Below, in pieces: positions 35,226-46,741 of a stretch of 64,000 nt of DNA (its first letter is position 1; the number at the start of each line of letters is the position of its first letter). The notes under the pieces are model-generated. The model did not search any database. It saw only the letters and a program-made list of their open reading frames with translations, and was not told the DNA's origin. Source of the stretch: Isoetes taiwanensis (taxonomy: Eukaryota; Streptophyta; Lycopodiopsida; Isoetales; Isoetaceae); the NCBI GenBank assembly GCA_021234155.1, contig JAJEKV010000011.1:12251255-12315254 (forward strand), given 5' to 3'. The position numbers and the translations under genes are program-made.

Positions 35226-36033
35226 TCAAAGCTGACCAGTGACCGATTGACGCCTTGCGGGTTGTTGGGCTCGCTGATGCTGGTGTGTCATGTGCTGCGG
35301 CTTACGTTCTCTACCGAAGTCCGAGCTCGGCTCTTGCAAGGCTTGGTCCTGTCTTGCCATCTCCCGCGTGCAGTGCCGCCATTGTTCATGCGCCTCTGCA
35401 TGGAGGCCCTTGCCTTGCTGGGCAATGACAGATCGAAGCTCCTGCATTTCCCGGTCCCGTGCCAAATCCTTCTCCCGAAAGGGGCTTCGATCTTTGCGGG
35501 TTAACTTCCAAGGCGTACCTGCAACCTCGCATCTTCGGCGGTAGCCTCCTCAACTTCCAACTAAAGTGTGGCCTGTGCTCGCCGTGCCATGGCATTGGCC
35601 TCATCGACCTCGATGCGGAGCTAAGACGTGATTGCAAGTGTCTCACGCTCTGCCCGGTCCCTGTCCTGTCTCGCAGCGTCCAGGGTATTCACGCGAGCCG
35701 CGGCACCTGCCGGTCTTGCTGTCTCTCAAAGTGCACCAAGCGGATGCTGTCGTCCACCTGGCATGCTTGGGTCTCCAACTCAGTGATCTGTTGTTTTGCT
35801 ATCATCAACTGTCTGCGCAACACCTGGGATGTTGCAGACTCCATCTCCTTCTCCAGGCCCGCAATGCGGGCACTGTTGGCCTCAACCCCAGCTTGGATGC
35901 CGGCCCAAGGTTCTGCCAACGGAGGGGGCCCTGTGGGGCCTGAGCAGTCAATGCCCGTCTGTCGAGCCGGCCTGGTTGTGTGGGTCTTGGCCCGGGCCTC
36001 CCTCTTCATGGAGGATGTCTCTCCCTTGTCCAT
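35226..36033 (-). pseudogene. LINE ORF1 remnant with coiled coils
   Basis: Two minus-strand frames (36033-35689; 35465-35226) with long polar helices (ARIAGLEKEMESATSQVLRR; ARDREMQELRSVIAQQGKGL) and many Q, E and R residues. The position at the 5' side of a LINE and the coiled-coil character fit an ORF1 nucleic-acid-binding protein. No RRM or zinc knuckle seen. Confidence 0.5.
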
Positions 36034-36371
36034 TGCCTCTGCACGGAGTCGCTTCCTTGGTGGCCCTTCCTGGTTTTCCCAGGCAGGCTCAGCCTGCGTG
36101 AGGTCAGCAGGCTGTGCTGGGGTTTGCCCGGGGTGGAGTGTTGTGGTCTGTGGAAGCTCACCTGCTAGGGGTGAGTCCAGACACCGGGGCTGCTTCTGTG
36201 GCCATGACTTGGGCTATGGCACGTCAAGCAAGGTTTAGGTAGGCTATGGCAGGGGCTTGTCAGGTCTGGCAGGGCTAGGCAAGATGTGGCAGGGCTGTGG
36301 CCAGGCTAGGCAAGGCCAAGGGGCAGTTGGTTGGGCTATGGCAATGTCAGGCAAATGTTGGGGCCTAGCTC

Positions 36372-37607
36372 TAAGGACACCCTGGTGTCGACCTTCAAAC
36401 GCACTGCATGTCACTTCACACGATGTTGAACCTTCCAATTTTGGCATTTGAATAAAAAACTCGTGCCTGTGCCCATCCATTTGAATTAAAAGTTGGCATA
36501 AAGCGAATGCCTATGAGAATTTGAAAAAGAAGTCCATTCCCTTCCCTCTCCACACTCTGAGTTCATGGACAAATCCAAACAAGGTGCTCTCGTCATTGGA
36601 GCAAGCGGTGGGGGGCATGTCAATGTTGATATTTAGTTGCTGTAATTTTTGCAGGATGCATATGCACAACATAATCATTTTGACAAGGCTGGGAAAGCGA
36701 TTTGCAGCAAAGCAAGCAGAGTGAAGTATGGACGTACCTGCTGAAGGAAGCAATCTGTCGAGTTCTTCACGTCGACGTTTCAGGAAGCTGGGCCACGAGT
36801 TGGTTCAGGGTGAACAGCCTGTTCAGCGAAACTGCGGAGAGTGCCCAAATTGAACGAGGGACGGCCCCAAATTTTCAATGGCGGTTATCGGAGACAGCGA
36901 TAGTATTGCGAGAATTGTTGTCAAATATCCAAAGGACACGAAGGAGAATCTTAGTTTCTTCAAGGGCGACCAGGATGGTATCACACTTTTAAAGTGGCTA
37001 ACCAAGATGGATGATTTCTTCCACGAGCATGGCCATTCAGAGGAATGAAAGTTGTATTGAGCATGATTCCAGTTAGAAGGAGAGCCGATTTTGTGGTGGT
37101 CCACTGTCCTGAGGGATGAAAGCGAAGCTGGATATCTTATTACTACTTGGAAGCATATGAGGAGATTGTTTAAAGGACAATTTCTTTCAGACGATATGTG
37201 GTTAATCTAAAACACAAATGCCAAACCCTTTGTCAGCAACGGGTGAGTCTATGAAGGACTTTACGAATCAATTTAATTCTTTGTTCAGTCTCCATGGATC
37301 TCCTCTCATGATAGGTGTGTCCAATTCCTTACAACATTGCAAAGGGACTTTTTATTATTAAGTTGTTGCAGTCGAGAACTCTGCATCAGGATAGAACAAT
37401 GGCTTTCGTCGTATATGATGAAAACAAGTACACATGACAAAATAAAGTTGCCAAATCAAAGAAAGATTCACAAACTAAAGTTTCAAATGACTCAACAATG
37501 AGTTTGATTTTCAACCAATTGGACAAACGAGATTCATGCTCATCTAGTTGCTATAATTGTACACGTCTAGGGCATATAGGTCGGGATTGTACCAATGATG
37601 TCAAAGC
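36372..37607 (+). pseudogene. retrotransposon gag fragment, copy 5, internally deleted
   Basis: Plus-strand gag flank, leader and coding fragment. Two internal deletions compared with copy 6: the part encoding MAPPTFKNQ to MVYNGKE is missing (junction near 36,882), and the part from LKKLDDR to KEPRKK is missing (junction near 36,927). It then continues through WLTKMDDFFHEHG and WWSTVLRDE to a CCHC knuckle at 37,540-37,580 and ends at 37,607, where the LINE-derived sequence begins. Confidence 0.7.
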
Positions 37608-38133
37608 TTCAGGCCATTCACTCCAACGACACCCCTACCATGTAGTTCCTTCATTACTGGGTCTCCATCAGCCATCCTCTCGGCAGCAAAACTGTGAAGC
37701 ACGAGCTCCTGACTCAGCCTATGCTCAGTTCGAGGCTGTGCCCAACACCTCCCCTTTGCTTAGAAACCTCATAAGAGCTTGGCATCAAGTTAGCCCCAAC
37801 TACTTGCACAAAGATATTGATGCTAAATGTGCGAACATCTCAATTTTCTGGTCTGATCTGTTCTCAGATGAAGAAAGTAGAAACTTAGCTGAGCTACACC
37901 GCAGACAATACATGAAATGGAAGAGAGCCGGCATCACCAAGCTGAAAGAAATTTGGAAAGATAATGCCTGGCTCATCTGGAATGAGATGAAACAACGAAC
38001 TGAAAATAAAAAGGTGATGCACGGAATTTCCACCTACTGGCAGATTACGGCTGGGAGCCGTCTAGCCGCTCGCGGCAGCGCCGCTGCTAATTTTCCGCCA
38101 GGAACCCCTAAAACCAGACCAGGCGGTTCCTAG
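37498..38133 (+). CDS. chimeric open frame: gag zinc knuckle fused to LINE C-terminal tail
   Basis: A 211-codon frame. Residues 1-36 are the gag end with CYNCTRLGHIGRDC (C-X2-C-X4-H-X4-C). From residue 37 the frame runs, without interruption, into the C-terminal tail of the LINE seen at 15,227-15,733 (NLIRAWHQVSPNYLHKDID, AELHRRQYMKWKRAG, GISTYWQITAGSRLA). The junction at 37,607/37,608 is the edge of the 4.5 kb inverted duplication. The upstream gag is broken, so translation would need to start at the ATG at 37,498. An expressed protein is possible but unproven; an accidental fusion is the simpler reading. Confidence 0.45.
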   Translation: MSLIFNQLDKRDSCSSSCYNCTRLGHIGRDCTNDVKASGHSLQRHPYHVVPSLLGLHQPSSRQQNCEARAPDSAYAQFEAVPNTSPLLRNLIRAWHQVSPNYLHKDIDAKCANISIFWSDLFSDEESRNLAELHRRQYMKWKRAGITKLKEIWKDNAWLIWNEMKQRTENKKVMHGISTYWQITAGSRLAARGSAAANFPPGTPKTRPGGS

Positions 38134-39153
38134 CATAAAAACAAGGTCTCCCATAAGGTTGGCAAATTATCAGAGGCATAAGGTTTTGGCAATGGTGGGC
38201 CGAAAAAGAGGGGTTAGGGTTTGAATTTTTTTGGTTGTTGCATGCAATTTAGTGGTTCTATGATAGAAAGTTGTGGCGTGTGTAACCCGAGCATGGCGGG
38301 CAGCCACATCCGGCAGAGAAGGAAAGTGACTCAGATGGAAGGGATTTCTGGCAATGGGGCTGCCTGATAGGCCGCAGGATAAATTACGAAGGTTAGGGAG
38401 CGATTGGGGTTTCCAGAAGAACAGAGTTGACTTTTGGATTTTCGCTGCTTGCAGCTATGCTTTAGGTTTTCCGCTGCTGCAGAGGAAATTCTCATCCGAC
38501 TTTAATCTTTAGTTCCAAAATCATCAATGTTGGATGCAGCTCTGTGTTTTCTGAATGATTTGTCCTCGTGGGTTATGTCTCCAGTCTTCAAATCCATCGC
38601 TATCCATTATTCGTGATGGCAGATACTTGATTTTTTTGTGATCTCTATTATCCATCATGGCAGATACTTGATTTTTCTGTCATGCCTTTGGTTCTCTTAA
38701 CCGAGCATTTTGTACAGCATTATTGCCGTTTCCCACAGTAGAATTCTATGCTTTGTTTTGCATCTCTTGCAAAATGCTCCCATTTTCTAGTATCCATAGA
38801 AAATGCCTACTTTTGGAGGGATCTATCAAGTTTTCTAAAGCAGGTCTTATGAATTTTGTTCGACTTGCCATACATATATGGGTACGCCATACGCAGGGGA
38901 GTGCTCAAATATATGGGGGTGTGAGGTGTATATTTGTGGATCCTAGATCTGGCATATTTGTAGGAATATGCCAAAATCTGTCATATATTCAAAAACAACC
39001 ACAACAAGAAAAATCGCAAATAAGCCAAATGCTTTTCATAAAAAAATTTATAGCGGCAAATTATATGGTAGTTCTTCAAAAATTTTTCCGACAAAGGGCC
39101 CGTCGCAAAAACCGGCGGACACAAACATACCTGTTGTTGTATAGTGCAAGGAG

Positions 39154-39219
39154 AGATCTATCAAGAGGTCTATGAGATCTATCAAGATCTATCAAGAGGT
39201 CTATCAAGAGGTCTATGAG
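39154..39219 (+). repeat. short tandem repeat expanded only in the right arm
   Basis: Three to four units based on ATCTATCAAGAGGTCTATGA, upstream of the PPR pseudogene. The left arm has a single unit at the matching place (about 14,140-14,165). Confidence 0.75.
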
Positions 39220-39388
39220 CGTGGCATTGTTGATGTGGAGCTCAAGAGAGAATTCGGAGGAATGCCTACGCGAAGATGCCATGACTGCACGTTCCCACTT
39301 CTCTGGGGTATGTCGAAGATGAACCTTTGTATTTTTTCTGTTTTCATTTAAAACCTCAGGAGAAAAGGGTGAAACTGCAGAACTTGAT

Positions 39389-41556
39389 ATGCACATGGAC
39401 AGAAATAAAGCATATCATCTTCTACAGGAATGTGAAAGAAGACAAGATTTACCATATGGGAGGCTACTGCAATCTCTTATGGTTCACTACGGCCTTTTCG
39501 ATTTCCGTTTTGAGTGATCATCTGATAAGGCTTTTCATATACCATGGATTATTGGTTGATGCAAACACAATCTTTCAAGAAATTGATAAACCGAGTGCCT
39601 ACACTTGGGCTGCAATTATTCTGGCAAATGCAAAGTTGGGATAGGATCATATGGCCATTGAGTTTCTCCACGTTATGCGATTGTTAAGTGGCAAAAAGGA
39701 CAAGTACATCTATGCAGCTGCTTTGAAGGCTTGTGCAAGCACAAGGGATCTTTCGCAAGGTCGGATCATTCATGGGGATATTATTAAGAGTGGGCTTGAA
39801 ACAGAGGTGTCAGTTGGAAGTACTCTGGTTCACATGTATGCTAGATGCTGCAGCTTGAAGGAAGCAGTTGTAGCATTTGAACGAATACCAAATCTAAACA
39901 CAGTGTCTTGGAGTACAATGGTTGCAGCATATGTCCATCTAGGCAAGAGTTCATAGGCTTTAGAAATCTTTGAGAAGATGCAAATCGAAGGTCTAAAGCC
40001 AGATGAAGTAACATTCTTGAGTGTGTTAAATGCATCTGCTAGCTTAGGATGACTAGAACAAGGTCGTCTTATCCATGGAAAAATGATGACAACTGGGATT
40101 CGATTAGGTTGCATTATGGGGAATGCGCTAGTTGACATGTATGCAAAATGTGGAACCATGTTTGAAGCATGCAAGGTCTTCCATAGTTTGTCAAATCGAA
40201 GTGTAGTATCATGGGGTGCAGTGATTGCAGGATATGTACAACATGAAAGAGCCTCTTTTGCTCTAGATTGCTTTGAGCAGATGCAAGCACATGGGATGCA
40301 GCCAAATCAAGCCATCTTTTGCAGTATCTTGAAAGCTTGTGCAAATATAAGGGTCATAAATCATGGTAGATTTATTCATAATAAAATTCTTGAAAGTGGA
40401 TATCAATTGGATATTACTGTGACGACTGCGTTGGTTGATATGTATGCTAAGTGTGGAAGTGGATGCATTTACAGCTTTCAATATACTGCCACAAAGAGAG
40501 ATAATTTCATGGGGTGCAATGATTACAGCATATGCTCAGCTTGGAGAGAGTTTCCTTGTTATAACTTGTTTCAATAGGATGAAACAAGAAGGTATGAAAC
40601 CAAATGAAGTTACATTTTTGGGTGCCTTAAAAGCATGTAGCAATCTGAAAATATTGATGCAGGGACGCCTCATGCATGAAGAGATTTTCGAATGTGGACT
40701 GACATCAAGTATTGTGGCTAATTCTTTAATTGATATGTATGCTAGATGTGGAAGCCTAAGAGAATCTTTCACAATCTTTGAGAAATCTCTGAATCGAGAT
40801 GTTGTATCATGGAATGCGATGATTTTAGGATATGCTCAGCATGGAGAAGGCATTTTGGTGAGGGATTGGTTTGTGAAGATGCAACAGCAGGGGATAGTCC
40901 CAAATTTTGTTACCTTTTTGTGCATGTTAAAAAGCATTGGAGCGCTACAGCAAGGCAGGAACATTCATAAAGAAATTATGAAAAATGAAACTATGAACAA
41001 TGAACTTCAGCCAGACATTGTAGTTGGTAGCGCCCTGGTTGATATGTATGAAAAATGTGGAAGTATTGGTGAGGCACAGGAGATCTTTAGTTGTTGTTTG
41101 AATCGAAATATCTATTTTATGGAGTATAATGATTGCAGGATATGTCCAGCATGGAGAAGCTCATTTAGCCCTAGAATGCTTTGAGAAAATGCAAAAGGAA
41201 GGCATAGAACCAAATGAAGTAGTCCTAACAAGTATATTTATTGCATATAACTATGCAGGCCTTGTGGATGAAGGTCGTCGTTGCTTTGAATGCATGAAAG
41301 AATCTTATGGAATTTTACCAGACAATTCCCATTCTATCTGCATGGTTGAGGATTCCTCAATGAGGCAGAACATTTGATTAAAGACACCATGCCAACGGAT
41401 GCAATAGGATGGACGACACTTCTAAGTGCATGCAGAATGCATGGCAACAGTGAGGTTGGCAGACAATGTCTAGAACATATTGTGCATCTAGATGGAGATG
41501 CCACCATGTCAGACCTCTATTCAGATGTTTCAAAGTGGAAAGTACCGGATATATGA
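39389..41556 (+). pseudogene. decayed inverted copy of the PPR gene
   Basis: Aligned by eye to the intact gene at 11,774-13,972, from MHMDRNKAYHLLQ to KWKVPDI. Disabling changes: a 2-base loss near 39,490; a nonsense TAG near 39,642 (Q codon in LGQDHMA); TAG near 39,955 (SSQALE); TGA near 40,049 (LGGLEQ); a 5-base loss near 40,459; a 1-base gain near 41,112; and a 16-base loss near 41,349. A 9-base in-frame loss lies near 40,932. Intact stretches are still highly similar to the parent, so the duplication is not very old. Confidence 0.9.
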
Positions 41557-42135
41557 ATGGTTTGCAGAAGGTAGCTTGAGATAAAAATCTGTCTTATGTT
41601 ACCTACATGGGTCTCTCAAGCCTAGTATCTCTGGATGTCAAGCAGGATAAACGTTCAAAATTTTCGCACATCTAAGATACATTGAAAGCCAAATAACTAC
41701 AAAGGCACGCCAGAACGCTGGAAAAGTTTTAATTCTACAAAAATTGAAGGCACACGAGGAACCATCGATTTTTCAGGAAAAAGGGAACTAAAATCACTGA
41801 TCTTAGCAACCCGGCCTATGAAAAGGTTGTTTAAAGAGAAGGAATGCCCATCGCAAAAGAGCTTGGAAAGAGGGGCAATTAAAAAATCAGGTTTGCCATA
41901 AAACCCCTTTACATTTTAACTCCAGAACAGAGAGCATGTCTAAAGAAAATTCTTGGAGGACCTGGTTAAGCTGAAACTGTAAATGTTTTTGCCTTCTGCA
42001 TGGAAATGTTTTCCAAGTTGAATTCAGCATGATGCATGGAGCTAGAAGCTTATTCTGTTCAAGTGTTAATATGCATCATTGAGCATTCAGCGGTTTGTTG
42101 GTTTGTCCTGTAACATAACCAGGGTTTAGAACATT

Positions 42136-42768
42136 TATAAAAATTATCTCAATTTTCTAGGTTTTTGCCTCTAGCTTTCTTATATTCTTGTGTTAAGTTT
42201 CTTATGATTAATTTATGGATGTTCGAAGGTTTTGACACTGTTGAAGTGTGCATAATAGATGTATAACAACCTCATGTGTTCCCAATGTTTATTGCACAGA
42301 TCACATTGGATATATATAAAATCAAGCACTTATTTACATAGCCTTCTCAAGGATCAACAAGTCGGTTCACATAGCATTAACATGCCAAATATATGTGAGA
42401 TCGGCCATTTCTAACACGTTTTAAAGATTTACATTCGCATGAGTTTATTCCATCACCTATGACAAATTCACCCATGCATGTGTATCATAAAAAGCATGGC
42501 TATTTCCAAATGATCTATCGGTCTGCAACAACGGGACTATCATCTAACCGATCTATTGGTTTTCACATTACGCATGTACGCAAACCAACCAATATGCCAT
42601 TCTGTGAAACAAAATCTAGCAAAACTTTGTAACATTAAAAATATGAAAAAAAAAGGGTCTGTGTACCACTATGAATCCTCTCGTATACCACCTCTTCTAT
42701 CTATTAAAATACTATCTATCTATTATGGAAATTTACAATTGCATCGTATCAGCTCTATGTTTTCTATA
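42136..42768. other. junction DNA between the PPR arm and the inverted GATC block
   Basis: 42,136-42,477 is single copy in the window and AT-rich, with no gene seen. From about 42,478 (CATGTGTATCATAAAAAGCA) to 42,768 the sequence is the reverse complement of the GATC downstream flank at 7,745-8,025, with a small local duplication TATCTATTA near 42,700-42,725. Confidence 0.6.
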
Positions 42769-44228
42769 CCTCGAGAAATTGACACGGTACCTCGAAGGAA
42801 TTTAGGAGAAAGGATGGAACGCATTGGGGTCCCTTTTGGTTTAAGGGCTGCTGTATCAGAATTATATGCAGAAGTCATTGTGAAATTGACAAATAGAATG
42901 GACATAGACATTCATAGCACAATAGGAGTGAGACAAGGCTGTCCCTTGTCTCCGACATTATTTGGTTTATACATTGATGAGCTGGATAGTTGGATGAAGC
43001 AGAGATGTCTACATGGCATGGAGTTAGGAGGCTACTTAATCCAAATTGTTGCTTTATCTCGATGATGTCGTTTTGATCTCCTCTACAAAGCAAGGTTTGC
43101 GGTGGGCTTGATAATCTTCACTATTTTGCAATGAGAAGTTAATGACAGCTTAATTTAGCAAAGACAAAAGTAATGATTGTCGGATGAAGGATCGGATGCT
43201 TTTACCTATAAAAATCAGCATATAGAGACAAGAGCACATTACAAATACACGGGGTTAGAATTTGAATCAAGATACTCGTGGGCGATGCTTGGACAAACGA
43301 CAGCGTGTGGGAAGAAGGCCTTATATTCCATGTTAACTAAGTCTTTGAGTGCGGATCTCACAAGCGGGTCCTTGAAGAAGACATTATTTAAGGTACTAGT
43401 ACAAACAGCTATATTATATGGATGCCCGATCCGGGGCCCCGCTTGTCAAGTAGGCAATGGAAGCGGTTGAATCAGTCCTTAAACTATTCTTGACGGATGA
43501 ATTAGGGGTAAAAAGCCAAACGCCTTATGCCATTATGCTTATGAGAGGCGGCTATGCTTCCCTTAGAGGTCGAAGCATTATGCCGACTATCAATTATGTA
43601 AACGGGTTAGGGTCAGCCGAATGTAGGCCATCAAGAATAGCGTCGAGTTCAACTCGGAATGGAAGGAAAATTTATTGAAATGGGCTGCTAGTTGGGGGTA
43701 ACTCAAGAAAACCGGCCGGATTCGAGATAGGTGTCGAGATTTGGTCCAAGAATTGGCAATCAACCGTTATGGCACTCAAAAGGGAGTAGAATGCGTAAGT
43801 ATATTGAAGACATAAATCAATTGGTGATGTACACGGAACGACACTGTTGTCAAACATCTCGAGACATATGAAGCATGTGGTGGCCGACACCGGGACAAGC
43901 TCGCATCGCCTCATGTCCGAAACAGTAGATGGGTTTGGGATCCCGAGAGAGAGCGGATCGCTCTTTTTTGCACATTGGGAGTCATGGAGGACGAAGGACA
44001 TGTTTTACTTGAATGTCCTGAATACTCACATATCAGAGATAGACACAACATAAATCTTGTACATTTACATGGGATACTTGAGATGGAGCCTTATAACCTT
44101 GGTAGATACATCAAGGATATAGACTCACATCGTTCTTTTCTGTTAAGTCTATGATCAGACACTGTAAATTGCTGCCTCGTGACCTTCAAGGTCCAAAGGG
44201 CAAGATCAATACAATTATTATTATTATT
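42769..44228 (+). mobile_element. 5'-truncated LINE with (ATT)n tail
   Basis: Inserted into the GATC downstream flank; the empty site TTTTCTATACGATATGC is readable at 47,752-47,768 and, reversed, at 7,746-7,762. RT phrases: GVPFGLRAAVSELYAEV, IGVRQGCPLSPTLFGLYIDE (about 42,920-42,980) and a YLDDVVLIS catalytic box near 43,055 in another frame. The C-terminal part shows FCTLGVMEDEGHVLLECPEY at 43,973-44,032 and ends LLSL with a stop at 44,152. The 3' end has the perfect short hairpin GACCTTCAAGGTC at 44,182 followed by an ATT run. Frameshifts are present. A possible target duplication is only ATA. Confidence 0.85.
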
Positions 44229-44450
44229 ATACGATATGCATCTGTTAAACTAGCACTTCAACAACAGATGACGAGCACCATGTAGTTTTATAATGTTAGC
44301 TCTTATAACAACAATCAACGATGTATAGCACAATCACATACACATATGAGAATTCGATGATTCCAGACTCACCTTGCTGTACACTAAGCGAATTTATACT
44401 GTATAATCCAAGAATATGCATCATGAATAAAATGCTACAGAGTTAGTGGT

Positions 44451-45681
44451 TCACTCTGCATCCTCCTTCAAAATTTTCAGAACTTTTATATAAGGACCCT
44501 CCCGCTGTGGGACAGCTGATAAAATTGCATCCCTAGGAGCAAGAAAATAATTATGTCAATCCAGTTAACATCCTATGGCACAAAACCATTTACATCCCAG
44601 TATATCACCTTTCAGGAAATATTGAGGGCACATCTTCACGCAGGGTGCTCGCACTTTTTGTATCTTCTGTATATGAAAATTAAAGACATTAACTAGTCAA
44701 TTGTCTACCTTTCCAGAATGCACAAAATGTTGCTAGTGCCATGGGAAGACACATAAACAAAAGCAGACCAAGAGTATGAATCTAACCAACACGAATTGCA
44801 GGGGCAACATCCTCTAGATCCACACTCTGTAGTTGAGCAAACCTGCCCAGAAAATAGAAATAAACATAACATTCTGTCCTCAAAATATGGCTCCATTTGC
44901 TCTTAGTTTATCAACGAAGAGTCATACCAGTCTACAAAGCTGCTAATTTGGGGACCAATCTCTTTGATCTGCAAGTTGGAAGAATGGAAATAATTGTAAG
45001 GAAAATTTAGATGTTTAACTGTGTTAGTTTAGATCATTTTAGTTTCTTTAAGCAGTAAAACAAGCACAAGAATTGTTGTAGTCAATGTGTAATGACAGTT
45101 TCAGATCTGCATGGTGAGCTAATGTAAAGCTGCTGATGCTTTTAGCATGATTGAATGTTGAAATGGGAGAGACTATATGTGCATATATAAGGCTATGCAA
45201 CAGAGCACAAAGAATATAACAGAAGTTAAAAACATCAGTGAAAGAAGAGAATGGGTAGCAGGCCTCATGGTAACACATACTCCAACAGATAGAAAAGAAA
45301 TCTATCTTGTGCTTAATACTATATGGTAACACATACATTGTGTTAGGAACCAGAAAAGATTGGATAAGCATTTGTGAGGCACTATCGAAGATAATATCTT
45401 CGTCATTAAACCTATCGGAACATGACATAATTATTTCATTTCTTTTCATTTCATTCATCTCGCACAATAAAGCGAAACCCAAACCATGCCTCACAAAGAA
45501 TCTGAAAATTGAATAGCAAAAAGAATACCTTCTTGCTAGTCAGGCTCAATCTTGCTTTATCACAAAGCTCCAAAATGTTGGGCAATGGCACACTACTAAT
45601 TGCTCGACACTTCCATATATGTGGACGAGTGGATAAAGGTATAAATAGAGATGAAGCCATTCTAAAACAAGAGCCCGCCAT
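44451..45681 (-). CDS. GATC: Glu-tRNA(Gln) amidotransferase subunit C, organellar (copy 4, intact)
   Basis: GatC is the small subunit of the GatCAB enzyme that converts Glu-tRNA(Gln) to Gln-tRNA(Gln) in plastids and mitochondria; it stabilises the GatA-GatB complex. Five minus-strand exons: 45681-45529, 44968-44928, 44842-44787, 44666-44609 and 44532-44451. All four introns have GT-AG ends, phases agree, and the total is 390 bases (129 residues). Residues 1-32 are free of acidic residues and rich in S and R, fitting an organelle presequence. Core phrases: LPNILELCDKARLSLTS, IGPQISSFVDW, FAQLQSVDLEDVAPAIR, LREDVPSIFPERDAI and GPYIKV before the C-terminus. Deviations are SKK and IKE where other copies have SKE and IEE, and IKVLK for IKVPK. 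The length suits the family. Confidence 0.85.
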
Positions 45682-46741
45682 GACGACATCACAAAATTAT
45701 ATGAAGTAGTCCTGTTATAGAAATCAAATTGAGATTCAAAAAAAGGTAATGATGAAGAGGAATCGTACCTTTCATTGATAAATGACAAACATATTAAAGA
45801 ATAAGGTGGTGATGTGATTTTGTGAAGACAAAGAATCAAAAGTCAAAGAACCACAAGGGTCCAGAAGAACATATTAAATTCACATGTAAAAAGTTGCTAA
45901 CGTGTAAATGCTCTGAGATGATCCAAAGTGTAGTCTCACAATGGAGGAGCAATGCCAATCTGAGCATTTTGCAACTTTCAATTGCTGTCAACATACTAAA
46001 TGGACTTTTGGGCCACCTGGAAGATTGTTACATTAGTAATGGCTATCCTTCATACTCGTATAAATCATTCTAAAGCTGTAATTCTTGCTTGGGCTACTCA
46101 AATACTCTCGCATTCACATTGCCACACGCTTTTAGTTCAATTTTCCTTGTCACTTTCTTGATATTGCAAAGGCCCACTTACAAAACCCTATAACCATTGC
46201 ACTCCATGATAAGGACACCCTGGTGTCGACCTTCAAATGCACTGCATGTCACTTCACACGATGTTGAACTTTCCAATTTTGGCGTTTGAATAAAAAACTC
46301 GTGCCTGTGCCCATACATTTGAATTTGAAAAAGAAATCCATTCCCGTCCCTCTCCACACTCTGAGTTCATGGACAAATCCAAACAAGGTGCTCTCGTCAT
46401 TGGAGCAAGCAGTGGGGGACATGTCAATGTTGATATTTAGTTGCTGTAATTTTTGCAGGATGCATATGCACAGCATAATCATTTTGACAACGCTGGGAAA
46501 GCGATTTGCAGCAAAGCAAGCGGAGTGAAGTATGGACGTACCTGCTGAAGGAAGCAATCTGCCGAGTTCTTCACGCCGATGTTTCAGGAAGCGGGCCATG
46601 AGTTGGTTAAGGGTGAAGAGCCTGTTCAGCGAAATTGCGGAGAGTGCCCAAATTGAACGAGGGACGGCCCCAAATTTTCAATGGCTTATTTCTTTCCTTT
46701 TTACATAATGGTTCCTAGAAAAATAAAAAGAAGCATATATA
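45682..46741. repeat. GATC upstream flank and gag leader, inverted orientation
   Basis: Reverse complement of the flanks at 3,430-4,520. Contains any promoter of GATC copy 4 within 45,682-46,200; no TATA box can be singled out with confidence. The gag leader occupies 46,200-46,741. Short frames inside it are repeated in all gag copies but look like chance frames. Confidence 0.5.

Larger units (their letters stand above)
31077..36371 (-). mobile_element. GC-rich LINE, near full length, with target-site duplication
   Basis: A ~5.3 kb insert in gag-flank sequence. The empty site can be read at 46,195-46,230 and 3,975-4,010 (GATAAGGACACCCTGG or its complement). AAGGA stands at both borders. On the minus strand: 5' leader rich in GGCAGGG-like units (36,371-36,240), a coiled-coil ORF1 (36,033-35,226), endonuclease (34,250-33,758), RT (33,125-32,330), a C-terminal zinc-like motif (31,514-31,400) and a 3' end with the palindrome-like GGCCGATTGGCC, the motif GGACGATAAAAG and a TTCC tail. 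The body is visibly far richer in G+C and CpG than its surroundings. Frameshifts make it inactive. Confidence 0.9.
37608..42135 (+). repeat. right arm of the 4.5 kb inverted duplication
   Basis: Reverse-complement copy of 11,190-15,733. Differences are substitutions, small indels and an expanded short tandem repeat at 39,154-39,219. Because the left LINE extends beyond the shared edge while the right copy joins gag, the edge at 37,608 is a real breakpoint. Confidence 0.9.

Noticed and set aside
31361-36480. Many long plus-strand frames across 31.4-36.5 kb
   Set aside because: The high G+C content makes chance frames long; the LINE motifs (GDFN, QGCPLSPTLF, YADD) are all on the minus strand.
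44690-44900. Frame with GCCPCNSCW-like cysteines near GATC copy 4
   Set aside because: It is the GatC exon FAQLQSVDLEDVAPAIR read in the wrong frame with flanking intron.
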